Origin: Afipia sp. OHSU_II-C1
Lineage (GTDB): Bacteria > Pseudomonadota > Alphaproteobacteria > Rhizobiales > Xanthobacteraceae
Assembly (NCBI RefSeq): GCF_000497575.1
Contig: NZ_APJI01000013.1
Location: 124,001-188,000, forward strand
Reading direction: 5' to 3'
DNA: 64,000 nucleotides
Shown here: positions 37,271 to 46,935 of the stretch, piece after piece
Layout: every line of letters begins with the position of its first letter
Numbering within the stretch: position 1 is the stretch's first letter
The notes under the pieces: model-generated
Told to the model about the DNA's origin: nothing
The model's database searches: none
Seen by the model: the letters and a program-made list of their open reading frames with translations, nothing else
Position numbers and translations under genes: made by a program

Positions 37271-37996
37271 ATGGTTACTCAGAAGATCTCGAAGGCGCCA
37301 TTGAATGAGCAGGACATTGCGATCGTTCGCATTGCGCCTGAGGCAAGTTTCAAGAACAAGGCTTATGACGCTTTGAAAGAAGCCATCCTCAAAATGGACA
37401 TCTACGCCAGCCCCGAGCCCGTCATGCTCGATGAGCGCGCACTGTCCGAGCATCTGGGTGTCAGCCGCACCCCGATCCGCGAAGCGATCGCGATGCTGGA
37501 GCAGGATGGTTTCGTGAAGACGGTTCCACGCCGTGGCATTGTTGTTGTGCGCAAGACCAAGGCCGAAATCGTAGACATGATCCGGGCATGGGCTGCGCTC
37601 GAGAGTATGGCCGCGCGCCTCATCACCACGACGGCGCGCAAGAAAGACATTTCCGCGCTGCGCAACTTCTTCAAGGACTTCAACAAGGACCGGCTGCCGC
37701 AGGATCACATCGAAGAGTATTCGAAAGCGAACATCGCGTTCCATCAGGCGCTGATCTCGCTGAGCGAATCCCCCGTTCTGGTCGACATGACCAATGACAT
37801 CCTGCTGCATGTGCGCGGCTACCGGCAGTTGACGATCGGGCGGGTGGAACGCACTGCGGTGTCCTTGCCGGAACATCTTGCCATCATTGAAGCGCTCGAG
37901 GAGCGCGACACGGAGCTCGCTGAAAAGCGCGCCCGCGACCACACGCTTGGGCTTGCGACCTACGTCGAAACCCATGGACAGGAAATCTTCACGTAG
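37271..37996 (+). CDS. GntR-family regulator, FCD (FadR/VanR) type; likely oxalate regulator
   Basis: A 241-residue regulator. The winged helix around residues 25-90 contains [30 protein letters not shown]. The C-terminal FCD domain keeps histidines in [20 protein letters not shown] and RARDHTLGL, which usually bind a metal used for carboxylate effectors. It stands 38 bases before oxc and is divergent from the ligase. A palindrome typical of this family occurs at its own promoter and before six other units of the oxalate region, making it the probable master regulator. ATG 37271 has GGGAG upstream. Confidence 0.9.
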   Translation: MVTQKISKAPLNEQDIAIVRIAPEASFKNKAYDALKEAILKMDIYASPEPVMLDERALSEHLGVSRTPIREAIAMLEQDGFVKTVPRRGIVVVRKTKAEIVDMIRAWAALESMAARLITTTARKKDISALRNFFKDFNKDRLPQDHIEEYSKANIAFHQALISLSESPVLVDMTNDILLHVRGYRQLTIGRVERTAVSLPEHLAIIEALEERDTELAEKRARDHTLGLATYVETHGQEIFT

Positions 37997-38033
37997 ACCA
38001 AACGATCAAAAAAAGAGACCAGGGAGGCCACCG

Positions 38034-39776
38034 ATGCTGACGGCAGCGAGCAAGTTAGAGGCGACGACTGCGAATGATGCAGAGCAGGAATTGACAGATG
38101 GTTTTCATCTGATCATCGACGCACTCAAACTTAACGGCCTCAATACCATCTACGGCGTGCCCGGGATTCCGATCACAGACTTCGGCCGGATGGCCCAGGC
38201 AGAAGGCATTCGTGTTCTTTCATTCCGTCATGAACAGAATGCCGGTTACGCTGCGTCGATTGCGGGTTTTCTGACGAAGAAGCCGGGCGTCTGCCTCACA
38301 GTGTCAGCGCCGGGCTTCCTCAACGGCCTCACTGCGCTTGCCCATGCCACGACCAATTGCTTTCCGATGATTCTGATTTCCGGTTCGTCGGAACGCGAAA
38401 TCGTTGACCTTCAGCAGGGCGACTACGAAGAAATGGATCAGCTTGCGGTTGCAAAGCCGCTGTGCAAGGCCGCGTTCCGTGTGCTGCATGCGCAGGACAT
38501 CGGGATCGGTGTCGCGCGCGCGATCCGCGCGGCGGTCTCGGGTCGTCCGGGCGGTGTCTATCTCGATCTGCCGGCGAAGCTGTTCGGGCAGGTCATGAAT
38601 GCGGACGCCGGCAAGAAGTCGCTGGTGAAAGTGATCGATGCTGCGCCGGCCCAAATTCCGTCACCTGAATCCGTGAAGCGCGCACTCGATGTGCTGAAAT
38701 CAGCGAAGAAGCCACTCATTATTCTCGGCAAGGGTGCAGCTTACGCGCAGGCTGATGATGAAATCCGCGCATTGATCGAAAAGAGCGGCGTTCCGTTCCT
38801 GCCGATGAGCATGGCGAAGGGGCTTCTGCCTGATACTCATCCGCAGTGCGCCGGTGCGGCGCGCTCGACCGTGCTGAAGGATTCCGATGTCGTCATGCTG
38901 ATCGGAGCACGCCTCAACTGGCTGTTGTCGCACGGCAAGGGCAAGACATGGGGCGACGCACCGAAGAAGTTCATCCAGATCGACATCGAGCCCAAGGAAA
39001 TGGACTCCAACGTCGAGATCGTTGCGCCTGTGGTTGGCGATATCGGCTCGTGTGTCTCGGCTCTCGTGCAGGGCATGGGCGGTAACTGGCCGGCACCGTC
39101 TGCGGACTGGACCAAAACTGTACAAACCAAGCGCGACGATAACATCGCCAAGATGGCGCCGCGCCTGATGAACAACAACTCGCCGATGGACTACCACGGC
39201 GCGCTGGGTGTCCTGCGCACTATCATCAAGGAGCGTCCCGACGCAATCCTTGTTAACGAAGGCGCAAACACGCTCGATCTGGCGCGCGGCATCATCGACA
39301 TGTATCAGCCGCGCAAGCGTATCGATGTCGGCACCTGGGGCATCATGGGCATCGGCATGGGTTACTCGATCGCTGCTGCGATTGAGACCGGCAAGCCGGT
39401 GCTTGCGGTCGAGGGTGACAGCGCATTCGGCTTCTCGGGGATGGAGGTCGAGACGATCTGCCGTTACAAGCTGCCGGTCTGTGTTGTTATCTTCAACAAT
39501 GACGGCATCTATCGTGGCACCGACGTCAATCCCTCGGGCGGTCCGGATGTAGCGCCGACGGTATTCGTGAAGGGCGCGCGTTACGATAAAATGATGGAGG
39601 CTTTCGGCGGAGTCGGGGTCAACGCAACGACCCCTGATGAGTTGAGGCGCGCGGTCAATGCGGCGATGGATTCGGGCAAGCCGACACTCATCAATGCCGT
39701 GATCGATCCTGCTGCGGGCAGCGAGAGCGGCCGCATCGGCAATCTCAATCCGCAAAGCGTCTTGAAGAAGAAATGA
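38034..39776 (+). CDS. oxc: Oxalyl-CoA decarboxylase
   Basis: A 580-residue ThDP enzyme converting oxalyl-CoA to formyl-CoA and CO2. Glu67 ([13 protein letters not shown]) activates the cofactor, and the Mg-ThDP motif runs from EGDSAFGF to IFNNDGIY. The length matches the family. The ATG at 38034 follows AGGGAGG; an open frame extends upstream into the GntR gene without a start signal. Co-located with frc, it leaves no doubt about oxalate breakdown. Confidence 0.96.
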   Translation: MLTAASKLEATTANDAEQELTDGFHLIIDALKLNGLNTIYGVPGIPITDFGRMAQAEGIRVLSFRHEQNAGYAASIAGFLTKKPGVCLTVSAPGFLNGLTALAHATTNCFPMILISGSSEREIVDLQQGDYEEMDQLAVAKPLCKAAFRVLHAQDIGIGVARAIRAAVSGRPGGVYLDLPAKLFGQVMNADAGKKSLVKVIDAAPAQIPSPESVKRALDVLKSAKKPLIILGKGAAYAQADDEIRALIEKSGVPFLPMSMAKGLLPDTHPQCAGAARSTVLKDSDVVMLIGARLNWLLSHGKGKTWGDAPKKFIQIDIEPKEMDSNVEIVAPVVGDIGSCVSALVQGMGGNWPAPSADWTKTVQTKRDDNIAKMAPRLMNNNSPMDYHGALGVLRTIIKERPDAILVNEGANTLDLARGIIDMYQPRKRIDVGTWGIMGIGMGYSIAAAIETGKPVLAVEGDSAFGFSGMEVETICRYKLPVCVVIFNNDGIYRGTDVNPSGGPDVAPTVFVKGARYDKMMEAFGGVGVNATTPDELRRAVNAAMDSGKPTLINAVIDPAAGSESGRIGNLNPQSVLKKK

Positions 39777-39787
39777 TGAACTCACAC

Positions 39788-39820
39788 GGCTGGAAGCCTA
39801 TTGCTTCCAGCCGATTTTTA
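39788..39820 (+). terminator. Terminator after oxc
   Basis: Perfect ten-pair stem GGCTGGAAGC/GCTTCCAGCC with a five-base loop, followed by GATTTTTA. Strong enough to end many oxc transcripts before frc, which starts 52 bases further on. Confidence 0.8.
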
Positions 39821-39871
39821 GTCCTCGCACTCGGCGTCAGAAGGCGTCCGACCGATACGGAGTATTAAACG

Positions 39872-41152
39872 ATGACACAGGCGCTGAAGGGCGTTCGGAT
39901 TCTCGATTTCACCCATGTTCAGTCAGGTCCGACATGCACGCAGCTGCTGGCATGGTTCGGCGCTGACGTGATCAAGGTGGAGCGTCCCGGCGTCGGTGAC
40001 ATCACCCGCGGCCAGCTCATGGATGTTCCGAACGCGGACAGCCTCTATTTCACAATGCTCAATCACAACAAGCGTTCAATCACGCTCGACACCAAAAACC
40101 CGAAGGGCAAGGAAGTCCTCACCGAGCTGATGAAGAAGTGCGACGTGCTGGTCGAGAATTTCGGACCTGGCGTGCTCGATCGCATAGGCTTTCCCTGGGA
40201 GACCATCCAGAAGATCAATCCGAAGCTCATCGTGGCTTCGATCAAGGGTTTCGGCCCCGGCCCGTATGAGGACTGCAAGGTCTACGAGAACGTTGCCCAG
40301 TGCACCGGCGGTGCGGCATCGACCACAGGTTTCCGTGATGGTCTTCCTCTGGTGACGGGCGCGCAGATCGGCGACAGCGGCACCGGCCTGCATCTGGCGC
40401 TCGGTATTGTGACTGCGCTCTATCAACGCACCGTGACCGGCAAAGGGCAGAAGGTCACGGCAGCGATGCAGGATGGTGTGCTCAACCTCGCCCGCGTGAA
40501 ACTGCGGGATCAGCAGCGGCTCGCTCATGGCCCGCTCAAGGAATACAGCCAGTTTGGTGAAGGCATTCCGTTTGGTGACGCGGTGCCGCGCGCCGGCAAC
40601 GACTCCGGCGGTGGCCAGCCAGGCCGCATTCTGAAGTGCAAGGGCTGGGAGACCGATCCGAACGCTTATCTCTATTTCATCACTCAGGCTCCAGTCTGGG
40701 AAAAGATCTGCGACGTGATCGGCGAGCCTGGCTGGAAGACGCATCCGGATTACGCCAAGCCAGCGGCGCGTTTGCCACGCCTGAACGAGATTTTCGGGCG
40801 TATCGAACAGTGGACCATGACCAAGACCAAGTTCGAGGCGATGGAAATCCTCAACAAGGACGACATCCCGTGTGGCCCGATCCTGTCGATGAAGGAAATC
40901 TCCGAGGACAAATCTCTCTATGCCACCGGTACGCTCGTCGAGGTCGATCATCCGACCCGCGGCAAGTACATCTCGGTCGGCAATCCGATCAAACTGTCGG
41001 ACAGCCCGACGGTGGTGACGCGCTCGCCGCTGCTGGGTGAGCACACCGATGAAATCCTGAAGCAGGTGCTCGGCTTCAACGACAATCAGGTTGCGGAGAC
41101 CCATAATTCGGGTGCTCTCTCGCCACCCCGCAAGGTCGAAGCAGCCGAGTAG
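39872..41152 (+). CDS. frc: Formyl-CoA:oxalate CoA-transferase
   Basis: A 426-residue class III (CaiB/BaiF) CoA-transferase that swaps CoA between formyl-CoA and oxalate. The catalytic aspartate is Asp168 in [13 protein letters not shown]-terminal [33 protein letters not shown] and the family length match Frc. With Oxc it regenerates formyl-CoA in a cycle, so a priming source of CoA ester is needed; the ligase and SucCD are candidates. A terminator follows at once. Confidence 0.96.
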   Translation: MTQALKGVRILDFTHVQSGPTCTQLLAWFGADVIKVERPGVGDITRGQLMDVPNADSLYFTMLNHNKRSITLDTKNPKGKEVLTELMKKCDVLVENFGPGVLDRIGFPWETIQKINPKLIVASIKGFGPGPYEDCKVYENVAQCTGGAASTTGFRDGLPLVTGAQIGDSGTGLHLALGIVTALYQRTVTGKGQKVTAAMQDGVLNLARVKLRDQQRLAHGPLKEYSQFGEGIPFGDAVPRAGNDSGGGQPGRILKCKGWETDPNAYLYFITQAPVWEKICDVIGEPGWKTHPDYAKPAARLPRLNEIFGRIEQWTMTKTKFEAMEILNKDDIPCGPILSMKEISEDKSLYATGTLVEVDHPTRGKYISVGNPIKLSDSPTVVTRSPLLGEHTDEILKQVLGFNDNQVAETHNSGALSPPRKVEAAE

Positions 41153-41172
41153 GTTATCTACAACTTGCGAGG

Positions 41173-41203
41173 AAAAGGCCGGCGTATTCCGCCGGCCTTT
41201 TTT
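41173..41203 (+). terminator. Terminator after frc
   Basis: GGCCGGCG/CGCCGGCC stem with loop TATTC, preceded by AAAA and followed by six Ts. A textbook intrinsic terminator, also usable in reverse. Confidence 0.9.
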
Positions 41204-41327
41204 ATGGTTCCTGGCTACCTTTCAGCGCAGCGTCGCTGTGTGGGAAAGTTGAGGCATTTTGTCGCGTGGAAAGGCGATATTGCGATGCAATGCAGCAAAT
41301 GCTGCTATGCAAAATCTCAGATTGAAT

Positions 41328-41346
41328 CTGGCATCTGGTATACCTA
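41328..41346. promoter_or_regulatory. GntR-type operator O3, before the 45-codon gene
   Basis: CTGGCATCTGGTATACCTA. The left 13 bases are identical to O2; the right arm is weaker. TTGAAT directly precedes it and TAAATT follows 17 bases after that, a reasonable promoter pair. It lies 61 bases before the small gene at 41407. Confidence 0.7.
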
Positions 41347-41406
41347 AATTGATCGTGACGCAGCGCAATATCCACGCTGAAATCATCGGTTTCGAAAGGT
41401 CCTCCA

Positions 41407-41544
41407 ATGTCCAAGACTGCCTCTGTCGGGTTCGCTTCTTCAAACGGGCTGTTTCGTCAGATCATTGCTTTCGTTGACCATTTTCTAATGAAGAGCGCTC
41501 AGATTTCCTTGAAGAATGGAGATCTGCCGAGGTTTGGGCTCTGA
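41407..41544 (+). CDS. Small protein, 45 aa, in the oxalate regulon
   Basis: A 45-codon gene from ATG 41407 to TGA 41542-41544, not long enough for usual gene callers. It begins MSKTASVGFASSNGLF and ends ISLKNGDLPRFGL, with a central RQIIAFVDHFLM that would form an amphipathic helix. The C-terminal NGDxPRxG pattern resembles short uncharacterised proteins I associate with this bacterial group, but I cannot search. GAAAGG lies before the ATG. It has its own operator (O3) upstream and a terminator 60 bases downstream, so it is an independent transcription unit within the oxalate island. Confidence 0.6.
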   Translation: MSKTASVGFASSNGLFRQIIAFVDHFLMKSAQISLKNGDLPRFGL

Positions 41545-41602
41545 GCATTAAGCTACTGAGAGTTCGCGGATAATCCGCAGGTTCTATCTCTGATAATGTC
41601 AT

Positions 41603-41631
41603 AAAAGGCCCCGGTTTTCCGGGGCTTTTTT
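41603..41631 (+). terminator. Terminator after the 45-codon gene
   Basis: Stem GCCCCGG/CCGGGGC with a TTTT loop and a run of six Ts. With O3 it brackets a transcript of about 270 bases. Confidence 0.88.
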
Positions 41632-41695
41632 GTTGTGCTGGCCATAAGTCAATGCCGCAACGCCGCACAGCGCTGTCTAGAATAACCCTTGTGCT

Positions 41696-41714
41696 CTGGC
41701 ATATCGCATACAAC
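41696..41714. promoter_or_regulatory. GntR-type operator O4, before the TctCBA unit
   Basis: CTGGCATATCGCATACAAC: a good left arm and a weaker right arm (ATACAA). TTGTGC lies one base before it. It is 359 bases before tctC. Confidence 0.6.
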
Positions 41715-41775
41715 GATACGCCTCGGGCAGCAGCTGTCGGTCTTCAATGGAACAGCGCGCCTTGGGAGAGGGACC

Positions 41776-41982
41776 ATGGCTGATACCGTTCTTGCGGTGT
41801 CCACGCGGCTGCGCCGAAAGGCAGGCGACGAAGCCATGGCTGTTGGCGTGAATTTCCCCAGGACGATTTTTGCTGACCTGTTGCCGCAGCGTGGCTGCGC
41901 AGTTGCCATGCAGCGTGCATCGGAACCAGACATGACTACTCTTCACGAACATTCCTGGAGGCAACCTAACAGACGTCACTAG
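41776..41982 (+). CDS. Possible small ORF in the tctC leader (68 aa)
   Basis: An open frame starting MADTVLAVSTRLRRK, with GGGAGAGGG three bases before its ATG. The product has no recognisable motif, and its composition (many Arg, Met, His) is not convincing. It lies between operator O4 and tctC and could be a leader peptide or simply part of the untranslated leader. Confidence 0.25.
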   Translation: MADTVLAVSTRLRRKAGDEAMAVGVNFPRTIFADLLPQRGCAVAMQRASEPDMTTLHEHSWRQPNRRH

Positions 41983-42072
41983 GGATCGATTATCCGCAGG
42001 ATTGCCCGCGAGGCAGATCTTGGGAATTAAGCCGCCGTTGAGCGGCATAAAACAACGGGTGGGAGAAACGCA

Positions 42073-43092
42073 ATGAAGTGGTCGTCTTATCGAACATTGG
42101 GTGTTGCACTGGGTGTTGGAGCTTCGCTGGGCGTGGGGTTCGCATTCAGCCCTGCTTCAGCGGCATGGGAGCCGACGCGGCCGGTTGAGATCGTCGTCCC
42201 TGCAGGTACTGGCGGCGGCGCTGACCAGATGGCCCGCACCATTCAGGGCATCATCACCAAGCACAATCTCATGAAGCAGCCGCTGGTGGTGGTGAACAAG
42301 GCTGGCGGCGCCGGCGGCGAAGGGTTCCTCGATGTCAAAGGTTCGGCAGGCAACCCGCACAAGCTGGTGATTACCCTGTCCAACCTTTTCACAACGCCAT
42401 TGGGAACCGGCATTCCATTCAACCACAAGGATCTCACGCCGGTTGCGATGATGGCGCTCGATGAATTCATCCTCTGGGTGAACGCGGACAGCCCCTACAA
42501 GTCCGTGAAGGACTACATCGAAGCCGTGAAGGCGAAGCCCGGTGAGTTCAAGATGGGCGGCACCGGATCGAAGCAGGAAGATCAGATCATCACGGTGGCG
42601 ATCGAGAAGGCATCCAACACCAAGTTTACCTACATCCCATATCGCGGCGGTGGTGAAGTCGCCGTCCAGCTCGTTGGCAAACACGTGGACTCCACGGTCA
42701 ATAATCCGATCGAAGCAGTCGCACAGTGGCGCGGTGGAGCTGTTCGCCCGCTCTGCGTGTTCGACGCCAAGCCACTTCCCTACAAGGACGCTGTCGCCGA
42801 TGGAAAATCATGGGGCGACATTCCGACCTGCAAGTCGCAAGGGCTCGATGTCGAGTACGTCATGCTGCGCGGCTTCTTCACATCGCCAAGAGCGACCAAG
42901 GAACAGGTCGACTATTACGTAGACGTGTTCAAGAAGGTTCGTGAAACACCCGAATGGCAGAGCCTGATGAAGGATGGCGCCTTCAACCAGACCATGATGG
43001 TTGGCCCCGAGTATTCGGCGTGGGTCGAGAACGAACAGAAGCGGCACCAGGCGTTGATGAAGGACGCCGGCTTCCTGGTCGCACCGCAATAA
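42073..43092 (+). CDS. tctC: Tripartite tricarboxylate transporter substrate-binding protein (Bug/TctC)
   Basis: A 339-residue periplasmic binding protein. A signal peptide (to about residue 31, ending SPASAA) precedes WEPTRPVEIVVPAGTGGGADQMART, the Bug-family start, and VVNKAGGAGGEGF and YIPYRGGGEVAVQLVG follow. Bug proteins bind carboxylates such as citrate and other di-acids. It leads a tctCBA operon in the oxalate island, so a carboxylate related to oxalate is likely. GGGAG precedes the ATG. Confidence 0.92.
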   Translation: MKWSSYRTLGVALGVGASLGVGFAFSPASAAWEPTRPVEIVVPAGTGGGADQMARTIQGIITKHNLMKQPLVVVNKAGGAGGEGFLDVKGSAGNPHKLVITLSNLFTTPLGTGIPFNHKDLTPVAMMALDEFILWVNADSPYKSVKDYIEAVKAKPGEFKMGGTGSKQEDQIITVAIEKASNTKFTYIPYRGGGEVAVQLVGKHVDSTVNNPIEAVAQWRGGAVRPLCVFDAKPLPYKDAVADGKSWGDIPTCKSQGLDVEYVMLRGFFTSPRATKEQVDYYVDVFKKVRETPEWQSLMKDGAFNQTMMVGPEYSAWVENEQKRHQALMKDAGFLVAPQ

Positions 43093-43155
43093 CGTCAACA
43101 ACGATGCTGCCGGCGGATCATGTTCCGCCGGCAAAGCTTCAGCTTGGGGAAAAAG

Positions 43156-43662
43156 ATGAGCGAGCATTCTTCTGGTGTTGGCCAGCGCGGACCGTCGCAT
43201 CGATGGACCGAGTTCGGCGTCGGTATGTTCTGCATTCTGTTCGGCGTGATCACGATTATCGGCAGCATGAAGGCAGGGGCTGGTTGGGGGCCTGATGGTC
43301 CCAAGTCCGGATTCTTTCCCTTCTATGTCGGCATCATCATCGTGCTGGCGAGTTGTGTGAACTGCATCCAGCTCCTGATGGAGCCGGACGATGGCCAGCT
43401 TTTTGCCGATTGGGCGCAGCTTCGCCAGGTTCTCTGCGTTCTCGTTCCGACCACCATCTACGCTTTGATGATTCCTTATCTCGGCATCTATGTCTCGTCG
43501 ATCATCCTCATTGCCCTGTTTATGAAGTGGCTGGGCAAATATCCATGGACCACCACGGCCGCCGTGGCACTCGGCACGCCGTTCGCGGTCTTCATGTTCT
43601 TCGAAAAATGGTTCCTCATTCCGCTGCCGAAAGGCCCGCTGGAAGAGTTGCTTGGTCTCTAA
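43156..43662 (+). CDS. tctB: Tripartite tricarboxylate transporter small permease (TctB)
   Basis: A 168-residue membrane protein with about four hydrophobic segments (FGVGMFCILFGVITIIG, FYVGIIIVLASCVNCIQLL, VLVPTTIYALMIPYLGIYVSSIILIALFM, and ALGTPFAVFMFF). ATG 43156 follows GGGGA. As usual for this family, sequence conservation is low; the position between tctC and tctA secures the call. Confidence 0.9.
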   Translation: MSEHSSGVGQRGPSHRWTEFGVGMFCILFGVITIIGSMKAGAGWGPDGPKSGFFPFYVGIIIVLASCVNCIQLLMEPDDGQLFADWAQLRQVLCVLVPTTIYALMIPYLGIYVSSIILIALFMKWLGKYPWTTTAAVALGTPFAVFMFFEKWFLIPLPKGPLEELLGL

Positions 43663-43689
43663 ATTCCCGCTGCGGCTGAGGACATTGAT

Positions 43690-45201
43690 ATGGAAGAAAT
43701 CGTAAATCTGTTTCACGGCTTCTCGACGGTGCTGCAGCCGTTCAACATCCTGGTGATGGTTATCGGGATCGTTCTCGGCGTGGTGATCGGAGTTCTGCCC
43801 GGTCTCGGTGGTGCGAACGGTGTGGCGATCCTGCTGCCGCTGACATTCAGCATGTCTCCGACATCGGCGATCATCATGCTGTCGTGCATCTATTGGGGCG
43901 CGCTGTTCGGAGGCGCCATTACGTCGGTGCTGTTCAATATCCCCGGCGAGCCCTGGTCCGTTGCCACGACGTTCGACGGTCATCCGATGGCGCAGAAGGG
44001 CAAGGCCGGCGAGGCGCTCACCGCGGCATTCACGTCGTCATTTGTCGGCGCGTTGTTTGCCGTGATCATGATCACGCTGGTTGCGCCGCTGGTTGCGAAA
44101 TTTGCCCTTCAATTTGGCCCGGCAGAAAAATTCGCGGTGTTCTTCATCGCGTTCTGCAGCTTCATCGGCATGGGCAAGGAGCCGCCGTTCAAGACAATTG
44201 TCGCCATGATGATTGGCTTCGCGCTGGCAGCTGTTGGCCTTGACAGCATAACGGGACAATTGCGCCTGACCTTCGGTTTCTCCGAGATGCTCAGCGGCTT
44301 CGACTTCCTGATCGCGGTCATCGGCCTCTTTGGTATCGGCGAAATCCTTCTTACCATGGAAGAGGGGCTCAACTTCAGGGGCAAGCCTGCGAAGATCAAT
44401 GCGCGGGTGGTGTGGGATACGTGGAAGGAACTCCCGCGCTATTGGGCGACATCACTACGCTCGTGCCTCATCGGCGTGTGGATGGGCGTTTCTCCGGCCG
44501 GCGCGACGCCTGCATCGTTCATGAGTTATGGCATCGCCAAGCGCATGTCCAAGCAGGGCAAGAATTTCGGCAAGGGTGAAATCGAAGGCGTAGTCGCGCC
44601 CGAAACTGCCGCGCATGCGGCAGGCACTGCTGCACTGTTGCCGATGCTGTCGCTCGGCGTTCCGGGATCGCCGACGGCTGCGGTGCTGCTCGGCGGCCTG
44701 CTGATCTGGGGATTGCAGCCTGGGCCTCTGCTGTTTGTCGAGCAGAAGGAATTCGTTTGGGGACTGATTGCCAGCATGTATCTCGGCAACTTCGTCGGGC
44801 TGCTTGTGGTGCTGACCTGCGTGCCGCTGTTCGCTGCGATCCTGCGTATTCCGTTCAGCATCATCGCGCCGGTCATTCTCGTCCTCTGCGCCATCGGTGC
44901 GTACACCGTGCACAATAACACCTTCGACGTCGCGATGATGATGGTATTCGGCGTGGTCGGTTACGTGATGAAGAAGTGCAACTATCCGATGGCGCCGCTG
45001 GTTCTTGCCATCGTGCTGGGCGACAAGGCGGAGGAGGCCTTCCGCCAAGCACTGCTTGGATCGCAGGGTAGCCTCGGCGTCTTCTTCTCCAACGGTCTTG
45101 TCGGATCGATCATGACGCTGGGATTGATTGCGCTGTTCTGGCCCCTGATCTCGAACGGGTGGGCGCGACTGTCGTCGCGCGCGCCGAAAACGGCAATGTA
45201 A
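43690..45201 (+). CDS. tctA: Tripartite tricarboxylate transporter large permease (TctA)
   Basis: A 503-residue permease with about twelve membrane segments. The family motifs VIGVLPGLGGANGVAILLPLTF and, in the second repeat, MLSLGVPGSPTAAVLLGGLLIWGLQPGP are clear. Works with TctB and the periplasmic TctC as a secondary, binding-protein-dependent carboxylate importer. A terminator lies 80 bases downstream. Confidence 0.95.
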   Translation: MEEIVNLFHGFSTVLQPFNILVMVIGIVLGVVIGVLPGLGGANGVAILLPLTFSMSPTSAIIMLSCIYWGALFGGAITSVLFNIPGEPWSVATTFDGHPMAQKGKAGEALTAAFTSSFVGALFAVIMITLVAPLVAKFALQFGPAEKFAVFFIAFCSFIGMGKEPPFKTIVAMMIGFALAAVGLDSITGQLRLTFGFSEMLSGFDFLIAVIGLFGIGEILLTMEEGLNFRGKPAKINARVVWDTWKELPRYWATSLRSCLIGVWMGVSPAGATPASFMSYGIAKRMSKQGKNFGKGEIEGVVAPETAAHAAGTAALLPMLSLGVPGSPTAAVLLGGLLIWGLQPGPLLFVEQKEFVWGLIASMYLGNFVGLLVVLTCVPLFAAILRIPFSIIAPVILVLCAIGAYTVHNNTFDVAMMMVFGVVGYVMKKCNYPMAPLVLAIVLGDKAEEAFRQALLGSQGSLGVFFSNGLVGSIMTLGLIALFWPLISNGWARLSSRAPKTAM

Positions 45202-45280
45202 GTAAGGAGAAGGGAGGGACCGCGTTCCGGATCAGTCACGTCCGCTGCATCCTCTCCCTGACATATTATTCTCCTATCGA

Positions 45281-45312
45281 ATGGCTCCGGCGCTTGCCGG
45301 GGCCATTTTTTT
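45281..45312 (+). terminator. Terminator after tctA
   Basis: Eleven-pair stem ATGGCTCCGGC/GCCGGGGCCAT with one G-T pair, a GCTT loop and a run of seven Ts. Confidence 0.9.
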
Positions 45313-45376
45313 GCGAAATCCATGATCAAAGTGCATAGCTAAAAAGTCGCAGGTTCCCTCGAATACCTCTTGCATT

Positions 45377-45395
45377 CTGGCATATCATATACCAG
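45377..45395. promoter_or_regulatory. GntR-type operator O5, before the oxalate antiporter
   Basis: CTGGCATATCATATACCAG, with arms matching at six of seven positions. TTGCAT lies one base upstream as in O2. It is 59 bases before the antiporter gene. Confidence 0.75.
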
Positions 45396-45453
45396 CCTCC
45401 GCGCCGTAGCGTCTGCCGAACTTTAACTGAGCAAGGGCGCACTCGGAGGAACG

Positions 45454-46746
45454 ATGACGGATACTGTTCATACGGCGGCCCCGGCGGCTGCACGCGTCAG
45501 CGATACGTATCGCTGGGTCCAGTTGGCGATCGGCGTTGGCGCCATGGTGATGATCGCGAACTATCAATACGGCTGGACGTTCTTCGTCCCCGATATTCAA
45601 AAACAATTCGGATGGGATCGCGCATCGATCCAGTGGGCGTTCACGTTGTTCGTGCTGTTCGAAACGTGGCTGGTCCCCGTCGAAGGCTGGTTCGTCGACA
45701 AGTACGGTCCGCGCATCGTTGTTCTCGTCGGCGGCATTCTCTGCGCGATCGGCTGGGCGATTAACGCGCAGGCGACAACGCTCAACGGTTTCTATCTTGG
45801 TATGATCATCGCGGGCATCGGCGCCGGCGGCGTTTACGGCACCTGCGTCGGCAATGCACTGAAGTGGTTTCCCGACAAGCGCGGTCTTGCCGCGGGCATC
45901 ACCGCTGCCGGCTTTGGTGCTGGCTCCGCGCTCACGGTCGCGCCGATCCAGGCCATGATCAAGAACGACGGCTTCCAGAACACCTTCCTGTATTTCGGCC
46001 TGGGGCAGGGCATCATCATCGTGATCCTCTCGTTCCTGATGTTCGCACCGAAGGCAGGACAGGTGCCGCCGCCGGTGGTGAATGCCGCGCTTCAGCAGAC
46101 GCGCCGCAACTACGCGCCGACCGAAGTTCTCCGCCATCCGATTTTCTGGCTGATGTATTTCATGTTCGTTATCGTCGGCGCCGGCGGACTGATGGTCACC
46201 GCGAACCTCAAGCCGATCGCGGTTGACTGGAAGGTCGACAGCGTTCCGGTCACGCTGATGGCAATGACGATGACCGCGGTGACGTTCGCCGCGACGATCG
46301 ATCGCGTGCTCAACGGTCTGACACGGCCGTTCTTCGGATGGATCTCCGACATGATCGGCCGCGAGAACACCATGTTCATTGCGTTCGGCATGGAAGGCGT
46401 CGGCATCTACCTGCTGTACCTCTGGGGTCACGATCCGGTCTGGTTCGTGCTGCTATCGGGCTTCGTGTTCTTCGCCTGGGGTGAGATCTACTCGCTCTTC
46501 CCGTCGACCTGCACGGATACATTCGGATCGAAGTTCGCGACCACCAATGCGGGCCTGCTTTACACCGCGAAAGGAACGGCGGCGCTGCTTGTGCCTGCCG
46601 CGAACTACATGCAGCAAAGCTCGGGCACGTGGGACATGGTCTTCATCGTGGCGGCCGGCGCGAATATTCTCGCTTCGCTGCTTGCCATCATCGTGCTCAA
46701 GCCCTGGCGCAAGGTCGTGGTCGAGAAATCAATGGCGACGGCCTGA
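45454..46746 (+). CDS. Oxalate/formate antiporter, MFS (OFA family)
   Basis: A 430-residue major facilitator with about twelve membrane segments. OxlT-like features are NYQYGWTFFVPDIQKQFGW, KWFPDKRGLAAGITAAGFGAG, and the lysine-containing TAKGTAALLVPAANY helix, which in OxlT binds the dicarboxylate. In OFA proteins oxalate enters in exchange for formate. A GntR-type operator is at its promoter, and it lies between tctCBA and sucCD. Confidence 0.93.
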   Translation: MTDTVHTAAPAAARVSDTYRWVQLAIGVGAMVMIANYQYGWTFFVPDIQKQFGWDRASIQWAFTLFVLFETWLVPVEGWFVDKYGPRIVVLVGGILCAIGWAINAQATTLNGFYLGMIIAGIGAGGVYGTCVGNALKWFPDKRGLAAGITAAGFGAGSALTVAPIQAMIKNDGFQNTFLYFGLGQGIIIVILSFLMFAPKAGQVPPPVVNAALQQTRRNYAPTEVLRHPIFWLMYFMFVIVGAGGLMVTANLKPIAVDWKVDSVPVTLMAMTMTAVTFAATIDRVLNGLTRPFFGWISDMIGRENTMFIAFGMEGVGIYLLYLWGHDPVWFVLLSGFVFFAWGEIYSLFPSTCTDTFGSKFATTNAGLLYTAKGTAALLVPAANYMQQSSGTWDMVFIVAAGANILASLLAIIVLKPWRKVVVEKSMATA

Positions 46747-46773
46747 CGCGCAACGACCTGACTGTCTCAAGAG

Positions 46774-46806
46774 CGCGCTCATCTCCGGATGGGCGCGTTT
46801 TTCTTT
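46774..46806 (+). terminator. Terminator after the oxalate antiporter
   Basis: Ten-pair stem CGCGCTCATC/GATGGGCGCG with one G-T pair, a TCCG loop, and a T-rich tail. Confidence 0.8.
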
Positions 46807-46846
46807 TTCCGACCCGATTGACTCCCATCGAGCGGCTAGGCAATCT

Positions 46847-46865
46847 CTGGTATACATAATACAAG
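46847..46865. promoter_or_regulatory. GntR-type operator O6, before sucCD
   Basis: CTGGTATACATAATACAAG, with arms matching at six of seven positions after allowing CTGGTAT/ATACAAG. It lies 71 bases before the sucC-like gene. Confidence 0.65.
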
Positions 46866-46935
46866 AAGGTAAAACTGATCTCATAAGCCCTGAAAACAGG
46901 GTGTTTTTGGCTTCGGCCATGACGGGAGGAATCCG

